Below are positions 8,634-18,247 of a stretch of 64,000 nucleotides of DNA, one piece after another. The DNA is taken from NCBI GenBank assembly GCA_052034005.1, contig JBPOJB010000023.1:186001-250000 (forward strand). The letters are read 5' to 3'. The translations under genes were made by a program, and so were the position numbers. The DNA comes from JAAYDI01 sp052034005. Its GTDB lineage: Bacteria; Planctomycetota; Planctomycetia; Pirellulales; Pirellulaceae. Each line of letters starts with the position of its first letter. Position 1 is the stretch's first letter. The notes beneath the pieces are model-generated. The model saw only the letters and a list, made by a program, of their open reading frames with translations, was not told where the DNA came from and did no database searches.

Positions 8634-10976
8634 ATGGGCGCAGTGCTGTCATCCTTAACGAGTTCCCAGCAAGCGGCGGTCCAGCATGTGGACGGGCCGC
8701 TGTTGATTCTGGCGGGTCCCGGCTCGGGCAAGACGCGTGTGGTCACGCATCGGGTCGCGTACATGCGCGAGCAGGGGATCGCGGACGGACGGATCGTCGC
8801 GTTGACTTTCACGAACAAGGCGGCCGACGAGATGCGTATGCGGCTGGAGCGTCTGGCGCCTGGCAGTCGCGTGTGGATGGGCACGTTTCACCGGTTTTGT
8901 TCCCGTCTGCTGCGTCAGTACGCGTCGCTCGTGGGGCTGCGCGAGAACTTCTCCATTTACGACACCGACGACGCCTTGAAGCTGTTGCGGGAGGCGATTG
9001 ACGACGAGCAGATCGAGCTGGTCCATGCGACGCCCGCGCGCGTGGCGGCGGCGATCAGCTGGGCCAAGAACGACCTGATCGGCCCCGACCAGTACCGGCC
9101 GTCGCTCGGCAGCCCGCTCGGCTATGTCGTGTCGCAAGTCTATCCCCGCTACCAGCAGCGGTTGCTCGACGCGAACGCGGTGGACTTCGACGACCTGTTG
9201 ATGCACGTGGCCCTGTTGCTGCGCAACCACGACGAGTTGCGGCAGACGCTCGACGCGCGTTTCCAGTACATCCTGGTCGACGAGTACCAGGACACGAACT
9301 TGGCGCAGTATGCGATCGTGCGGGCCTTATCGGTCGACCATCCGAACCTGGCGGTCACGGGCGACCCGGACCAGTCGATTTACGGATGGCGCGGCGCGAC
9401 GATCCGGAACATCCTCGAGTTCGAGCATGATTTTCCCGGCGTGAAGGTGGTGCGGCTGGAGCAGAACTGGCGCAGCACCAAGCGGATTGTCCGCGCCGCC
9501 GACCACCTGATCGCGCACAACGCGCATCGCAAGGAGAAAACCCTCTTCACCGACAATCCGGAAGGCCGGCCGGTGCGGATCGTCATCTACCCCAGCGGTC
9601 AGACCGAGGCGCAGGCGATTGCCGGCCAGATCGCCAACGAGGTGGCGGCCGGGCTGCGCCGTCCGAGCGACTATGCGATCTTCTACCGCACCAACGCGCT
9701 GTCACGGACGTTGGAGCGGGCCTTCTCGGCGCTGTCGGTGCCCTACCAGATCGTGCGCGGGTTGGAGTTCTATCAGCGCAAGGAGGTCAAGGACATCCTG
9801 GCTCACCTGCACCTGCTGGAGAACCCGGCCAGCGACGTGGCGTTCCTGCGCGTGATCAACACGCCGCCTCGCGGCATCGGCCAGCAGACGATCTCGCACC
9901 TCAAGCGCCACGCGGCCGAGCGGCACCTGTGCCTGCTCGACGCCGCGCGCGAGGCCGGCTTGATCGAACGGCTCTCCAAACGCGCCGCGGTGGCGGTCGC
10001 CAGGTTCATGGCCATGTACGACGCGATGCGCATGACCGGCGACGAGCAGGTTGCGGAACTGGTCGCGCGGGTCCTGCAGCATACGGGCTACCGGGAATGG
10101 CTCGCGTCGTCCCCGGCCGAAGAGGATCAGCAGCGCGTCGAGAATGTCGACGAACTGATGACCGACGCGCGCGAGTTCGACCAGGCGCACCTGGAGGGCG
10201 GCGGCCTGGAGCTGTTCCTCGAACAGGCTTCGCTCGTGTCCGACGTCGACCAGTGGGACGCGCGCAGCGACCGCGTCTCGATGATGACGCTCCATGCCGC
10301 CAAGGGCCTGGAGTTCCCCGTCGTCTTCGTCGTCGCCGTGGAAGAGGATCTCCTGCCGCACCTGCGCAGCCAGGACGACCCCCGCCAGCAGGAAGAGGAA
10401 CGTCGCCTGCTGTTTGTCGGCATGACCCGCGCCAAGGAAGAGCTGCACCTGAGCGCGGCGAGCCAGCGCGCGGCACGCGGCACGAGCCGCGTCGCGGCCC
10501 CCAGCCGCTTCCTGCTGGAACTCCCCACCGACGACATGGAGATCGTCGGCCGACTCGACGCGCCCGCCGTGGAGATCGAAGACCGGCTGGACGGAGATGA
10601 TTGGGATCTGACCGATGGGGACGTACTGGCGGACGACATCGTCCACGGCGACGACGCGGACGATGACCGGCCCGTGCGGGGCTCGAGGGGCGCGCGGAAC
10701 CGGAGGCGCCGCCGCCCGGCCGCGACGGGCAGCCGGCTGATGACCGCCGCGGAACTGGCGGGCCGGCCCGCGGCCCCCCTGCGCTGTCCGCTCGAGAGCT
10801 TCCGGCATGGGATGGTCGTCATGCATGCGGAGTACGGCGTGGGCAAGATCGTGGCGCTCAGCGGGGGCGGCGTCAAGCGATCGGCAACGGTCCAGTTCGC
10901 CAGCCAGCCGCGTCCGCGTACGTTCCAACTGGCCTACGGCGCGCTCCAGCCTGTGACGATCCCGAACGCCGAATGA
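8634..10976 (+). CDS. pcrA: UvrD/PcrA-type superfamily 1 DNA helicase
   Basis: A 780-residue ATP-dependent 3'-5' DNA helicase. All SF1 motifs are present in order: GPGSGKT (residues 28-34), TFTNKAADEM, DEYQDTN, TGDPDQSIYGWRGA, LEQNWRST, TLHAAKGLEF and GMTRAKEEL. After an acidic then Arg-rich linker, the C-terminus has a Tudor-like module (MHAEYGVGKIVAL) known from PcrA and UvrD, where it contacts RNA polymerase. The family works in nucleotide-excision repair and mismatch repair, and in clearing proteins from DNA. Length is slightly above the usual 720-750 because of the linker. The stop overlaps the next gene's ATG by four bases, so the two are translationally coupled. UvrD and PcrA cannot be separated by eye. 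Confidence 0.95.
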   Translation: MGAVLSSLTSSQQAAVQHVDGPLLILAGPGSGKTRVVTHRVAYMREQGIADGRIVALTFTNKAADEMRMRLERLAPGSRVWMGTFHRFCSRLLRQYASLVGLRENFSIYDTDDALKLLREAIDDEQIELVHATPARVAAAISWAKNDLIGPDQYRPSLGSPLGYVVSQVYPRYQQRLLDANAVDFDDLLMHVALLLRNHDELRQTLDARFQYILVDEYQDTNLAQYAIVRALSVDHPNLAVTGDPDQSIYGWRGATIRNILEFEHDFPGVKVVRLEQNWRSTKRIVRAADHLIAHNAHRKEKTLFTDNPEGRPVRIVIYPSGQTEAQAIAGQIANEVAAGLRRPSDYAIFYRTNALSRTLERAFSALSVPYQIVRGLEFYQRKEVKDILAHLHLLENPASDVAFLRVINTPPRGIGQQTISHLKRHAAERHLCLLDAAREAGLIERLSKRAAVAVARFMAMYDAMRMTGDEQVAELVARVLQHTGYREWLASSPAEEDQQRVENVDELMTDAREFDQAHLEGGGLELFLEQASLVSDVDQWDARSDRVSMMTLHAAKGLEFPVVFVVAVEEDLLPHLRSQDDPRQQEEERRLLFVGMTRAKEELHLSAASQRAARGTSRVAAPSRFLLELPTDDMEIVGRLDAPAVEIEDRLDGDDWDLTDGDVLADDIVHGDDADDDRPVRGSRGARNRRRRRPAATGSRLMTAAELAGRPAAPLRCPLESFRHGMVVMHAEYGVGKIVALSGGGVKRSATVQFASQPRPRTFQLAYGALQPVTIPNAE

Positions 10977-12418
10977 CGAAGAAGCTGGTCAAGATCGCGC
11001 ACCTGACGTCGCCGGCCGCCTTGCGTGACCGGTTGAGCGCTTTAGGGCTGGAGCTGCCGGTGGACGACCGGATCCTGCGAGCCGACGAGGGATCGCCGCT
11101 GGCCGCGTCGATCCGGCTGGGGCCCTACCTGGCGGGCAACCGCTGGTGCATCCATCCGATGGAAGGTTGGGACGCGCACGCGGACGGCTCGCCGTCCGAG
11201 TTGACGCTGCGTCGCTGGGAGAACATCGGACGGAGCGGCGCGAAGCTGGCCTGGGGCGGCGAAGCGGCGGCGGTGCGGCCGGACGGACGGGCCAACCCGC
11301 ACCAGATACTGGCCACACCCGGGAATCGGGCGGGCCTGGCGCGGTTACTCCAACGCCTGCGCGCCGCGCACCGTCAGCGGTTCGGGGGGACCGACGATCT
11401 GGTCGTCGGGCTGCAGCTGACGCACTCGGGCCGCTTCGCGCGGCCGGAGGACCAGCGGCTGCAGCCGCGCATCGCCTTCCATCACCCGCTGTTGGATGCC
11501 CGGTTCGGAATCGATCCGCAGGACATGACGGTGGTCGTGACGGACGGCGACCTGGAGCGGCTGATCGACGACTTCGTCGTCAGCGCCGGCGTCGCGCGCG
11601 AGGTGGGGTTCCAGTTCGTAGACATCAAGGCGTGCCACGGGTACTTGCTCCACGAGTTCCTCGCGGCACGCCGTCGGCCCGGCCCGTTCGGCGGCGACTT
11701 TGCCGGGCGCACACGCCTGCTCAAGACGATCATTCAGCGGGTGCAGAGCGCCTATCCGGACCTGGCGATCGGGGTGCGGCTGAGCGTCTATGACACGGTG
11801 CCGTACCAGGTCGGGGCGGAGCAGGGTGAGCCGGTGCCGTACGCCGCGCACCTGCCTTACGACTACGGCTTCGGGATCGACCCCTGCCACCCCCTCGAGC
11901 TGGACCTGGCGGAGCCGATCCGCCTGTTGCAAGAGCTGCACGGCCTGGGTGTCGCCGCGGTGAACGTGACCTGTGGCAGCCCGTACTACTGCCCGCACAT
12001 TCAGCGGCCGGCGATGCATCCGCCCAGCGATGGGTACCGGCCGCCGGAAGACCCGCTCGCCGGGGTCTGCCGGCTGATCCATGCCGCGCGGCAGTGCCGG
12101 CAGGCGGTGCCCGAGCTGCTGTACGTGGGCACGGGCTACACGTACCTGCAGGACTACCTGCCGCACGTCGCGCAGGCCGTCGTGCGGGCCGGCTGGGTGG
12201 ACAGCGTGGGCGTAGGCCGGATGCTGCTGGCCTATCCCGAGATGCCGGCCGACGCGTTGGAGCGCGGCCTGTTGGAGCGGCGGCGGATCTGCCGCACGTT
12301 GAGCGACTGTACGACCGCCCCGCGACACGGGCTGGTTTCCGGTTGCTATCCGCTGGACAGCTTCTATAAATCCCGACCGGAGGCGGACGCGTTGAAACGG
12401 GTCAAGGGGAACCGTTAG
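10973..12418 (+). CDS. NADH:flavin oxidoreductase, Old Yellow Enzyme family
   Basis: A 481-residue FMN-dependent oxidoreductase with a TIM-barrel. Features seen are LQLTHSGRFARP, the substrate and flavin region KACHGYLLHEFL, the following FGGDFAGRTRLL and the phosphate-binding VGVGRMLLAYPEM near the end. These match the OYE/2,4-dienoyl-CoA-reductase barrel (typical motifs HGYLLHQFL and GGS.ENR). The protein stops after the barrel, so it lacks the Fe-S and FAD domains of the longer dienoyl-CoA reductases. Cysteines in NVTCGSPYYC are noted without assigned role. It is coupled to pcrA by an ATGA overlap, a pairing with no obvious functional logic. The natural substrate is unknown. Confidence 0.85.
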   Translation: MTKKLVKIAHLTSPAALRDRLSALGLELPVDDRILRADEGSPLAASIRLGPYLAGNRWCIHPMEGWDAHADGSPSELTLRRWENIGRSGAKLAWGGEAAAVRPDGRANPHQILATPGNRAGLARLLQRLRAAHRQRFGGTDDLVVGLQLTHSGRFARPEDQRLQPRIAFHHPLLDARFGIDPQDMTVVVTDGDLERLIDDFVVSAGVAREVGFQFVDIKACHGYLLHEFLAARRRPGPFGGDFAGRTRLLKTIIQRVQSAYPDLAIGVRLSVYDTVPYQVGAEQGEPVPYAAHLPYDYGFGIDPCHPLELDLAEPIRLLQELHGLGVAAVNVTCGSPYYCPHIQRPAMHPPSDGYRPPEDPLAGVCRLIHAARQCRQAVPELLYVGTGYTYLQDYLPHVAQAVVRAGWVDSVGVGRMLLAYPEMPADALERGLLERRRICRTLSDCTTAPRHGLVSGCYPLDSFYKSRPEADALKRVKGNR

Positions 12419-12421
12419 AAT
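12392..12421 (+). promoter_or_regulatory. Promoter for mfd
   Basis: TTGAAA (12392-12397) and TAGAAT (12416-12421) with an 18-base spacer lie across the end of the oxidoreductase gene. The predicted start of transcription is about five bases before the mfd ATG, so the mRNA would be nearly leaderless; no Shine-Dalgarno sequence is present. Confidence 0.55.
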
Positions 12422-12432
12422 CACGCACACTG

Positions 12433-15400
12433 ATGGAGGCTTGCCAGGTTGACATCGCGTCGCGCCCGTTGACGGACTTGGCGCGGCGCCTCGACGCGCA
12501 CCCGGGCTTCTCCGACGCGGTGGCGGAACTCCAAGCCGGACGTCCCGCCACGTTTGACGGAGTGGTGGGGGGGTCCTGCGCGCTGCTGGCCGCCGGCTTG
12601 CTCACCCACGCGCCCGGCCCGTTCGTGCTGGCCTGCCGCTCAGAGGAGCTGGCCGACCTGGTGGCGGACGACCTGCGGATGTTCGCCGGCGGGGTGCCGC
12701 GGCGTTTGCCGGCGTGGGAGGCTGCGGTCGGCGAGCGGTCGGTCCACGACGAGATCCACGGCCAGCGCCTGCGCACGCTCAAACAACTCGAACGCTGGCG
12801 CGCAACGCGCACCTGGCCGGACGGGGCCGCCGACGCGGCCCTTCAACGCGTGGTCGTCGCGAGCATCCAGAGCTTGATGCAGCTCGTGCCCGAGCGCCGG
12901 GAGGTGGTCGAGTCCAGCCGCCGGCTGGCCGTCGGCGACACGGTCGACGCGGAGAGCCTGCGCGGTTGGCTGGCCGGTCACCAGTACCACGCAACCTCGT
13001 CCGTGCAGTTACCCGGCGAGTTCGCGGCGCGCGGCGGGATCGTGGATCTGTTCGCCGCCGACTGGGACAGCCCCGTCCGGATCGAACTGCTGGGCGACCA
13101 GATCGAATCGATCCGGCGCTTCGACGTGGTTTCGCAGCGCAGCATCGAATGGCTGTCGGACATCGAGATCACCGTGCTGAGGCCCGACGTCGGCCGCGCG
13201 GCCCTTCTGACCGACTACCTGACGCCCGACACCTGGGTGCTGCTGCTCGAGCCCGAGCAGGCGCTGGCCGAGGCCGAACGGCATTATGCGCGCCTGGGCG
13301 CGCCCCAGGGGGTCGTCAGCCCGACCGAGCTGATGCGCGCGCTGGGCTGTTTCCCGCTGGCCACCGCCGCCGCCATCGCCCCGGGGGCCTGGGGGGTGAC
13401 CTGCCGCTTGCCCATCGAGTCGGTCCAGCGGTTCAGCGGCGACCTGGCCAAGGTGCGCGAGGAACTCGACCGGCGCGGCAGCGAGCACCAGGTCTGCCTG
13501 ATCGCGCGCACGGACGCCGAGCGGCAGCGGTTGGGCGAGATCTTCGCGACCACCTCCCTGTCGCAGAGCGGGCGACTCCGCCTGCTGGTCGGCTCGCTCT
13601 GCGAGGGGTTCCATCTGATCAGTGAGCGGCTGATCCTGCTCAGCGGCGCGGAGCTGTTCCAGCGCGGCGAGCTGCGCCGCACGCCGCGCCGGCGACTGGG
13701 CAAAGCGATCGACAGTTTCCTCGACTTGCGCGAAGGCGACCTGGTCGTCCACTTGGCACACGGGATCGGCCGTTATCGCGGCATGCGGAAGATCGAGAAG
13801 CGTGGGCGCACGGAAGAGCACCTGCAGATCGAATTCCATGCCGGGACGAAGATCTACGTGCCGGCCCAGCGCATCGGCCTGATCCAGAAATACGTCGGCG
13901 GCACGAAGACCCGCCCGGCCCTGGCACGGATCGGCGGCAAGACCTGGATCCGACAGAAGCAGGCGGCGGAAGCCGCGGTCGTCGACCTGGCCTCCGAGAT
14001 GCTGGAGATCCAGGCGGCGCGTCAGGCCCGGCCGGGGATCGCCTTCGCCGACGACTCGGCGTGGCAGCAGGAGTTCGATACGTCGTTCCCCTACGCCGAG
14101 ACGGCCGACCAGGTCTCCTCGATCGAGGCGATCAAGCGCGACATGCAGGCGCCGCGCCCCATGGACCGGCTCCTGTGCGGCGACGTCGGGTTCGGCAAGA
14201 CCGAAGTGGCCATGCGGGCCGCCTTCAAGGCGGTCGACAGCGGCTACCAGGTGGTGGTCCTCGTGCCCACCACCATCCTGGCCGAACAGCACTACCACAC
14301 GTTCCGCAACCGCATGGCCGAGTTCCCGTTCGACATCGCACGCCTGAGCCGGTTCTGCAGCCCACGCGAACAGCGCACGATCATCGAGGGGCTGGCAACC
14401 GGCCGCATCGACATCGTGATCGGCACACACCGGCTGGCTTCCGACGACGTCCAGCTCTACAACCTGGGGCTGCTGATCATCGACGAGGAGCAGCGGTTCG
14501 GCGTGGAGGTCAAGGAGCGGCTCAAGCGGCTGCGCAGCACGGTCGATGTGCTGACCATGACCGCGACGCCGATCCCCCGCACACTGCACATGTCGCTGGT
14601 CGGCGTGCGCGACATCTCGAACCTGGAAACGCCCCCCGAAGATCGGCTGGCTGTGGAAACCCGCGTGACACGGTTCGATCCGACACTGATCCGGCACGCC
14701 GTGCTGCGCGAACTGGGCCGGGGCGGGCAGATCTACTTCGTCCACAACCGCGTCGAGGATATCGAGAAGCTGGCGCACCGGCTGCAATGCATCGTGCCGG
14801 AAGCCACCCTGCGGATCGCGCACGGCCAGATGCCCGAAGCGGATCTCGAACGCGTGATGGTGGATTTCGTGAACCACCGGTTCGACCTGCTGCTGGCCAC
14901 CACGATTGTGGAGAGCGGCCTGGACATCCCCAACGCCAACACGATCTTCGTCGACGAGGCCAACCGGTACGGGCTGGCCGACCTGCACCAGCTGCGGGGT
15001 CGCGTCGGACGCTACAAGCACCACGCCTACTGCTACCTGCTGCTCGACCCGGGCGTCAACCTCACGCCCAACGCCGCGCGGCGCCTGCGCGCGATCGAGG
15101 AGTTCAGCGACATGGGCGCGGGGTTCGCCATCGCCATGCGCGATCTGGAGATCCGCGGGGCGGGGAACCTGCTGGGCACGCAGCAGAGCGGCCACATTGC
15201 GGCCGTCGGCTACGAGCTGTACTGCCAGCTGCTCGAGGCGGCCGTGCGGCGACTCCGACACCTGCCCCCCGTCGTCTCGCTCGACGTGCACATCAGCCTG
15301 CCCGGCGAGGCGTTCTTTCCGACCGATTACGTGCCCGACATGCGCACCAAGATCGACCTGTACCGCCGACTGGCGCGGATCGCCGGCGTCGATCAGCTCC

Positions 15401-15705
15401 AGGAGTACCGGCAGGAACTGGTCGATCGGTTCGGCACGCCGCCGGCGCCGGTCCAACGGCTGCTGGAGCTGGCGGAGCTGCGCATGGACGCGGCCACCTG
15501 GCAGGTTTCGGCCATCTACGTCGAGCGCCCGTATCTGGTCCTGCGCTACGAGAACCGCGCGCGGATCGAACAGCTGGCTAAACTCGGCGGCGGGCGGCTG
15601 CGGATCGTCGACCAACGAAACGCCTATCTTCCGGCGGACGAAGAAGTTGCGCACCCGGACAAAATCCTGCAGCGGGCAAAATCGGTGTTGCGACCGGCGC
15701 GCTGA
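12433..15705 (+). CDS. mfd: Transcription-repair coupling factor Mfd
   Basis: A 1090-residue protein with the full Mfd layout. The N-terminal UvrB-like module includes RGGIVDLFAADW. The RNA-polymerase-interacting CarD-like domain begins near residue 435 (GDLVVHLAHGIGRYRG). The RecG-like translocase has Walker A GDVGFGKTE near 583-591, a DEEQRFG box and TMTATPIPRTLHMSL. The C-terminal TRCF domain has FFPTDYVPDMRTKIDLYRRL. Mfd removes RNA polymerase stalled at DNA lesions and recruits UvrA. Length is within the usual 1050-1180. It has its own predicted promoter and no ribosome-binding site, and it follows pcrA closely, so two repair helicases are neighbours. Confidence 0.97.
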   Translation: MEACQVDIASRPLTDLARRLDAHPGFSDAVAELQAGRPATFDGVVGGSCALLAAGLLTHAPGPFVLACRSEELADLVADDLRMFAGGVPRRLPAWEAAVGERSVHDEIHGQRLRTLKQLERWRATRTWPDGAADAALQRVVVASIQSLMQLVPERREVVESSRRLAVGDTVDAESLRGWLAGHQYHATSSVQLPGEFAARGGIVDLFAADWDSPVRIELLGDQIESIRRFDVVSQRSIEWLSDIEITVLRPDVGRAALLTDYLTPDTWVLLLEPEQALAEAERHYARLGAPQGVVSPTELMRALGCFPLATAAAIAPGAWGVTCRLPIESVQRFSGDLAKVREELDRRGSEHQVCLIARTDAERQRLGEIFATTSLSQSGRLRLLVGSLCEGFHLISERLILLSGAELFQRGELRRTPRRRLGKAIDSFLDLREGDLVVHLAHGIGRYRGMRKIEKRGRTEEHLQIEFHAGTKIYVPAQRIGLIQKYVGGTKTRPALARIGGKTWIRQKQAAEAAVVDLASEMLEIQAARQARPGIAFADDSAWQQEFDTSFPYAETADQVSSIEAIKRDMQAPRPMDRLLCGDVGFGKTEVAMRAAFKAVDSGYQVVVLVPTTILAEQHYHTFRNRMAEFPFDIARLSRFCSPREQRTIIEGLATGRIDIVIGTHRLASDDVQLYNLGLLIIDEEQRFGVEVKERLKRLRSTVDVLTMTATPIPRTLHMSLVGVRDISNLETPPEDRLAVETRVTRFDPTLIRHAVLRELGRGGQIYFVHNRVEDIEKLAHRLQCIVPEATLRIAHGQMPEADLERVMVDFVNHRFDLLLATTIVESGLDIPNANTIFVDEANRYGLADLHQLRGRVGRYKHHAYCYLLLDPGVNLTPNAARRLRAIEEFSDMGAGFAIAMRDLEIRGAGNLLGTQQSGHIAAVGYELYCQLLEAAVRRLRHLPPVVSLDVHISLPGEAFFPTDYVPDMRTKIDLYRRLARIAGVDQLQEYRQELVDRFGTPPAPVQRLLELAELRMDAATWQVSAIYVERPYLVLRYENRARIEQLAKLGGGRLRIVDQRNAYLPADEEVAHPDKILQRAKSVLRPAR

Positions 15706-15717
15706 GCCGACTATAAT
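15688..15717 (+). promoter_or_regulatory. Promoter for prolyl isomerase gene
   Basis: TTGCGA (15688-15693) and a perfect TATAAT (15712-15717), spacer 18 bases, straddle the end of mfd. Transcription would begin near 15724 and give a leader of about 80 bases. Confidence 0.55.
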
Positions 15718-15805
15718 CCCGCCCCGCGCTCCGCGACGTCCGCAGCGCCGGGCCGGGTCCGCCCCTGGGGGACGATGATCCTCCGTTCCGCTCGAAAGGT
15801 GTTAC

Positions 15806-16915
15806 GTGGCTGGCATCCAACCTCGATCACATGCGGGCTGCGCCACGCTGGCCGGATGGCTGTGGCTCGGCCTCCTGGCGTGCCCGTGCGCCGCCCAGCA
15901 CGGCCTGGTGCAGGCGCTGCCCAGACACCTGGTCAACATGGTCACGGACCCCACGGAACAAGTCGCGCTGGTCGGCAACCAGGCGATCCTGGCGGGCGAC
16001 CTGCTCCCGGCTGTGGATCAGGCCCTGGAGAAATACGTCGGCCGGGTATCGCACGACGACATGCAGCAGCAACGGGCGCTGTTCGTCCAGCAGCTGCTGC
16101 CGCGCCGGATCGAAGTGAAACTCATCCTCCTGGACTTCTGGCGCACCATCCCCGCCGACAAGCAGAAGGAAGTGCTCGGCAATATCGAGAAGTCGGTGGA
16201 CAAGCAGTTCTATGAGGAGCAGGTGCCGGAGACCATGCGGCTGCTGGAGGTGAATTCACTGGCCGAACTGCAAGAGAAACTCAACAGCTTCGGCAGCAGC
16301 ATCGAGGCGCAGAAGGTCGACTATCGCGAACAAATGCTGGTGCGATCCATGATCCAGCAGAAGATTCAACGGCAACCGGAAATCACCCACGATCAACTGC
16401 TCAAGTACTACTACGAGCACTCCAAGGAATACGACGTCCCCGCCCGCGCCCGCTGGGAACAGCTCACCGCGCGCTTCGACAAGTTCCCCACCCGCGCCGC
16501 CGCCGAAGAAGCGGTCGTCGAAATGGGCAACCAGGTGCTGCGCGGCGCCGAACTGGCCGCCGTCGCCAGGAAACTGTCCCAGGGCCCCAGCGCCATCGAC
16601 GGCGGCTACCACGACTGGACCACCCAGGGCAGCCTCATCTCCGAGGTCCTCGACCAGGCCATCTTCTCGCTCCCCATCCAGAAAATGAGCCTGATCCTGG
16701 AGGACCAGACCGGCTTCCACATCGTTCGCGTGCTCGCCCGCGAAGAGGCCCATCGCATCGAGTTCACCGAAGCACAAGATGCCATCCGCGAGAAGCTCCA
16801 GGAAGAAGACCGCAAACGACAGATTCGCGAGTACCTGGAGAGACTCCGCAAAGAGACCTACGTCTGGACGATCTTCGACCAGCTGGAGGTCGAACATCCC
16901 AAACCCCGCATTTGA
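15806..16915 (+). CDS. Exported parvulin-type peptidylprolyl isomerase (SurA/PpiC-like)
   Basis: A 369-residue protein with an N-terminal signal peptide (hydrophobic WLWLGLLACPCAA, about residues 18-30). A SurA-like helical chaperone region follows, starting at VALVGNQAILAGDLLPAVD. A parvulin domain lies around residues 205-325, with ARWEQLTARF at its start and the family signatures GGYHDWTTQGSLISE and IVRVLAREE near its end. The family assists folding of exported and outer-membrane proteins in the periplasm. The start is a GTG with AAAGGTG upstream. A cysteine pair in LACPCAAQ might suggest a lipoprotein, but the context is not a clean lipobox. It has its own promoter and stands alone between mfd and the WD40 gene. 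Confidence 0.85.
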   Translation: MAGIQPRSHAGCATLAGWLWLGLLACPCAAQHGLVQALPRHLVNMVTDPTEQVALVGNQAILAGDLLPAVDQALEKYVGRVSHDDMQQQRALFVQQLLPRRIEVKLILLDFWRTIPADKQKEVLGNIEKSVDKQFYEEQVPETMRLLEVNSLAELQEKLNSFGSSIEAQKVDYREQMLVRSMIQQKIQRQPEITHDQLLKYYYEHSKEYDVPARARWEQLTARFDKFPTRAAAEEAVVEMGNQVLRGAELAAVARKLSQGPSAIDGGYHDWTTQGSLISEVLDQAIFSLPIQKMSLILEDQTGFHIVRVLAREEAHRIEFTEAQDAIREKLQEEDRKRQIREYLERLRKETYVWTIFDQLEVEHPKPRI

Positions 16916-17093
16916 CGCAGCATAACCGTCACAGTCCCGTCATTCTTCCCAAACCCAACAGCACCGATAATCCCTGCGGTTCACCTGCGGACCGGGCATC
17001 GGACGATCCGATAAGCAATGCGGTACGCCATCGTCCGGCGCGGGTCTAGGCACGCGTGCGTGGCAGCGGCGCGCAGCACTGGGATGGGGGGTT

Positions 17094-18137
17094 GTGGCAC
17101 AGATGACGGCACCGACAGGTCGGTTCGCGGTGGTGATGGCAGGGATGGGGCTCGCCGCCCTGTTCGCGGCGCGTGTCGAGGCAGACACATGGTTCACGGC
17201 GAGCATGCGGCGCGCGATCCAGAGCCCGGCGGATGGTATGCGCCAGTATCCGGCGGTCGTGACCGCGCTGGCCATTGAGCCTCACGGACGCCTGGTGGCA
17301 GCCGCCGGCGACGATCATGTAATCCGCATCTGGAACATCGATGAGGGCACCCTGGCACACCGCCTGGAGGGTCACACCGACTGGGTGCGGGCCGTGGCGT
17401 TCTCTCCCGATGGAAGCACCCTGGTATCATCGGGAGACGACCGGCGCGTGCTCTCTTGGGACGTGGCGACGGGAACCCTCTCCGCCGAGTTGGCCAGACA
17501 CCGTTACGCCGTCGACTCGGTGGCCTTCAGCCACAGCGGGCGGTGGGTGGCGACCGCCGGGTTTGGGGACAAGCTGAGTGTGCTCGATCTGACCGGCGGG
17601 ACCGTGGAGCAGGAGATCGCTTGCGGGTGCACGGACCTGCGGGCCATCACGATTTCCGATCACGATCGTTACGTGGCGGTAGCCGGGCGGGACGGGACGA
17701 TTCGGATCTGGGATCTGACGGATCTGCGGCTGGTTCGCGAGCAGAAGGCCCACGCGCAGCGGATCCGCGCCCTGGAGTTTGCGCAGGAAGACCGGCAGCT
17801 GATCTCCGGAGGCGAAGACCGTCACGTGCGCGTCTGGAACTGGCAGACCGACGACCAATCCTATACGCTGCCCGAACAGCCGGCGAAGATCCTGGCGCTG
17901 GTGACGTGCGGCCCACAGCTGGTCGCGACGGCCGGCAGCGACAACATCATCCGACTTTGGGACCTGTCGACGCGCCGCGAGTTGGGCCAGTTGACCGGAC
18001 ATACGGGAAGCGTGTCCGCGCTGGCGTACCAGGAGGGAGGGATCCTGGTGTCCGGCGGGTTCGACACCTATCTGCGCATCTGGCACATACCGACCGCCAC
18101 CGAACAAGGGGTGCGAACCGCTCGGCACGTGCCGTGA
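17094..18137 (+). CDS. Exported WD40-repeat beta-propeller protein
   Basis: A 347-residue protein with a signal peptide (residues about 1-30, AVVMAGMGLAALFAARVEA) followed by about seven WD40 repeats filling the rest. Repeat signatures include HVIRIWNID, RVLSWDVATG, TIRIWDLTDL, HVRVWNWQT, NIIRLWDLST and YLRIWHIPT, each with the usual upstream GH or AH. WD40 propellers serve as protein-binding platforms; no catalytic residues are expected. An exported WD40 protein just upstream of a giant surface protein, with 110 bases between them, suggests both act at the cell envelope. The start is GTG at 17094 with a G-run upstream; ATG at 17103 is an equal alternative. An 8-base inverted repeat (17000-17007 and 17030-17037) lies upstream, of unknown meaning. 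Confidence 0.8.
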   Translation: MAQMTAPTGRFAVVMAGMGLAALFAARVEADTWFTASMRRAIQSPADGMRQYPAVVTALAIEPHGRLVAAAGDDHVIRIWNIDEGTLAHRLEGHTDWVRAVAFSPDGSTLVSSGDDRRVLSWDVATGTLSAELARHRYAVDSVAFSHSGRWVATAGFGDKLSVLDLTGGTVEQEIACGCTDLRAITISDHDRYVAVAGRDGTIRIWDLTDLRLVREQKAHAQRIRALEFAQEDRQLISGGEDRHVRVWNWQTDDQSYTLPEQPAKILALVTCGPQLVATAGSDNIIRLWDLSTRRELGQLTGHTGSVSALAYQEGGILVSGGFDTYLRIWHIPTATEQGVRTARHVP

Positions 18138-18247
18138 AGACATCCATTCGACCACCGACGGCCCGCACGTCGGACGCGCGGCGGATGCCGACGATCCCGG
18201 GGCATCGCGCGCGGGGACCCAGACCCGTGGGAGCAGGGAGGCACATC

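Noticed and set aside
13009..15654. Long minus-strand frame opposite mfd (881 codons)
   Set aside because: Antisense to a certain mfd gene; the composition is Arg/Gln/Asp-rich as expected from a shadow frame.
17456..18247. Upstream extension of the surface-protein frame through the WD40 gene
   Set aside because: It is out of frame with the clear WD40 repeats, and the GTG at 18248 has a strong ribosome-binding site.
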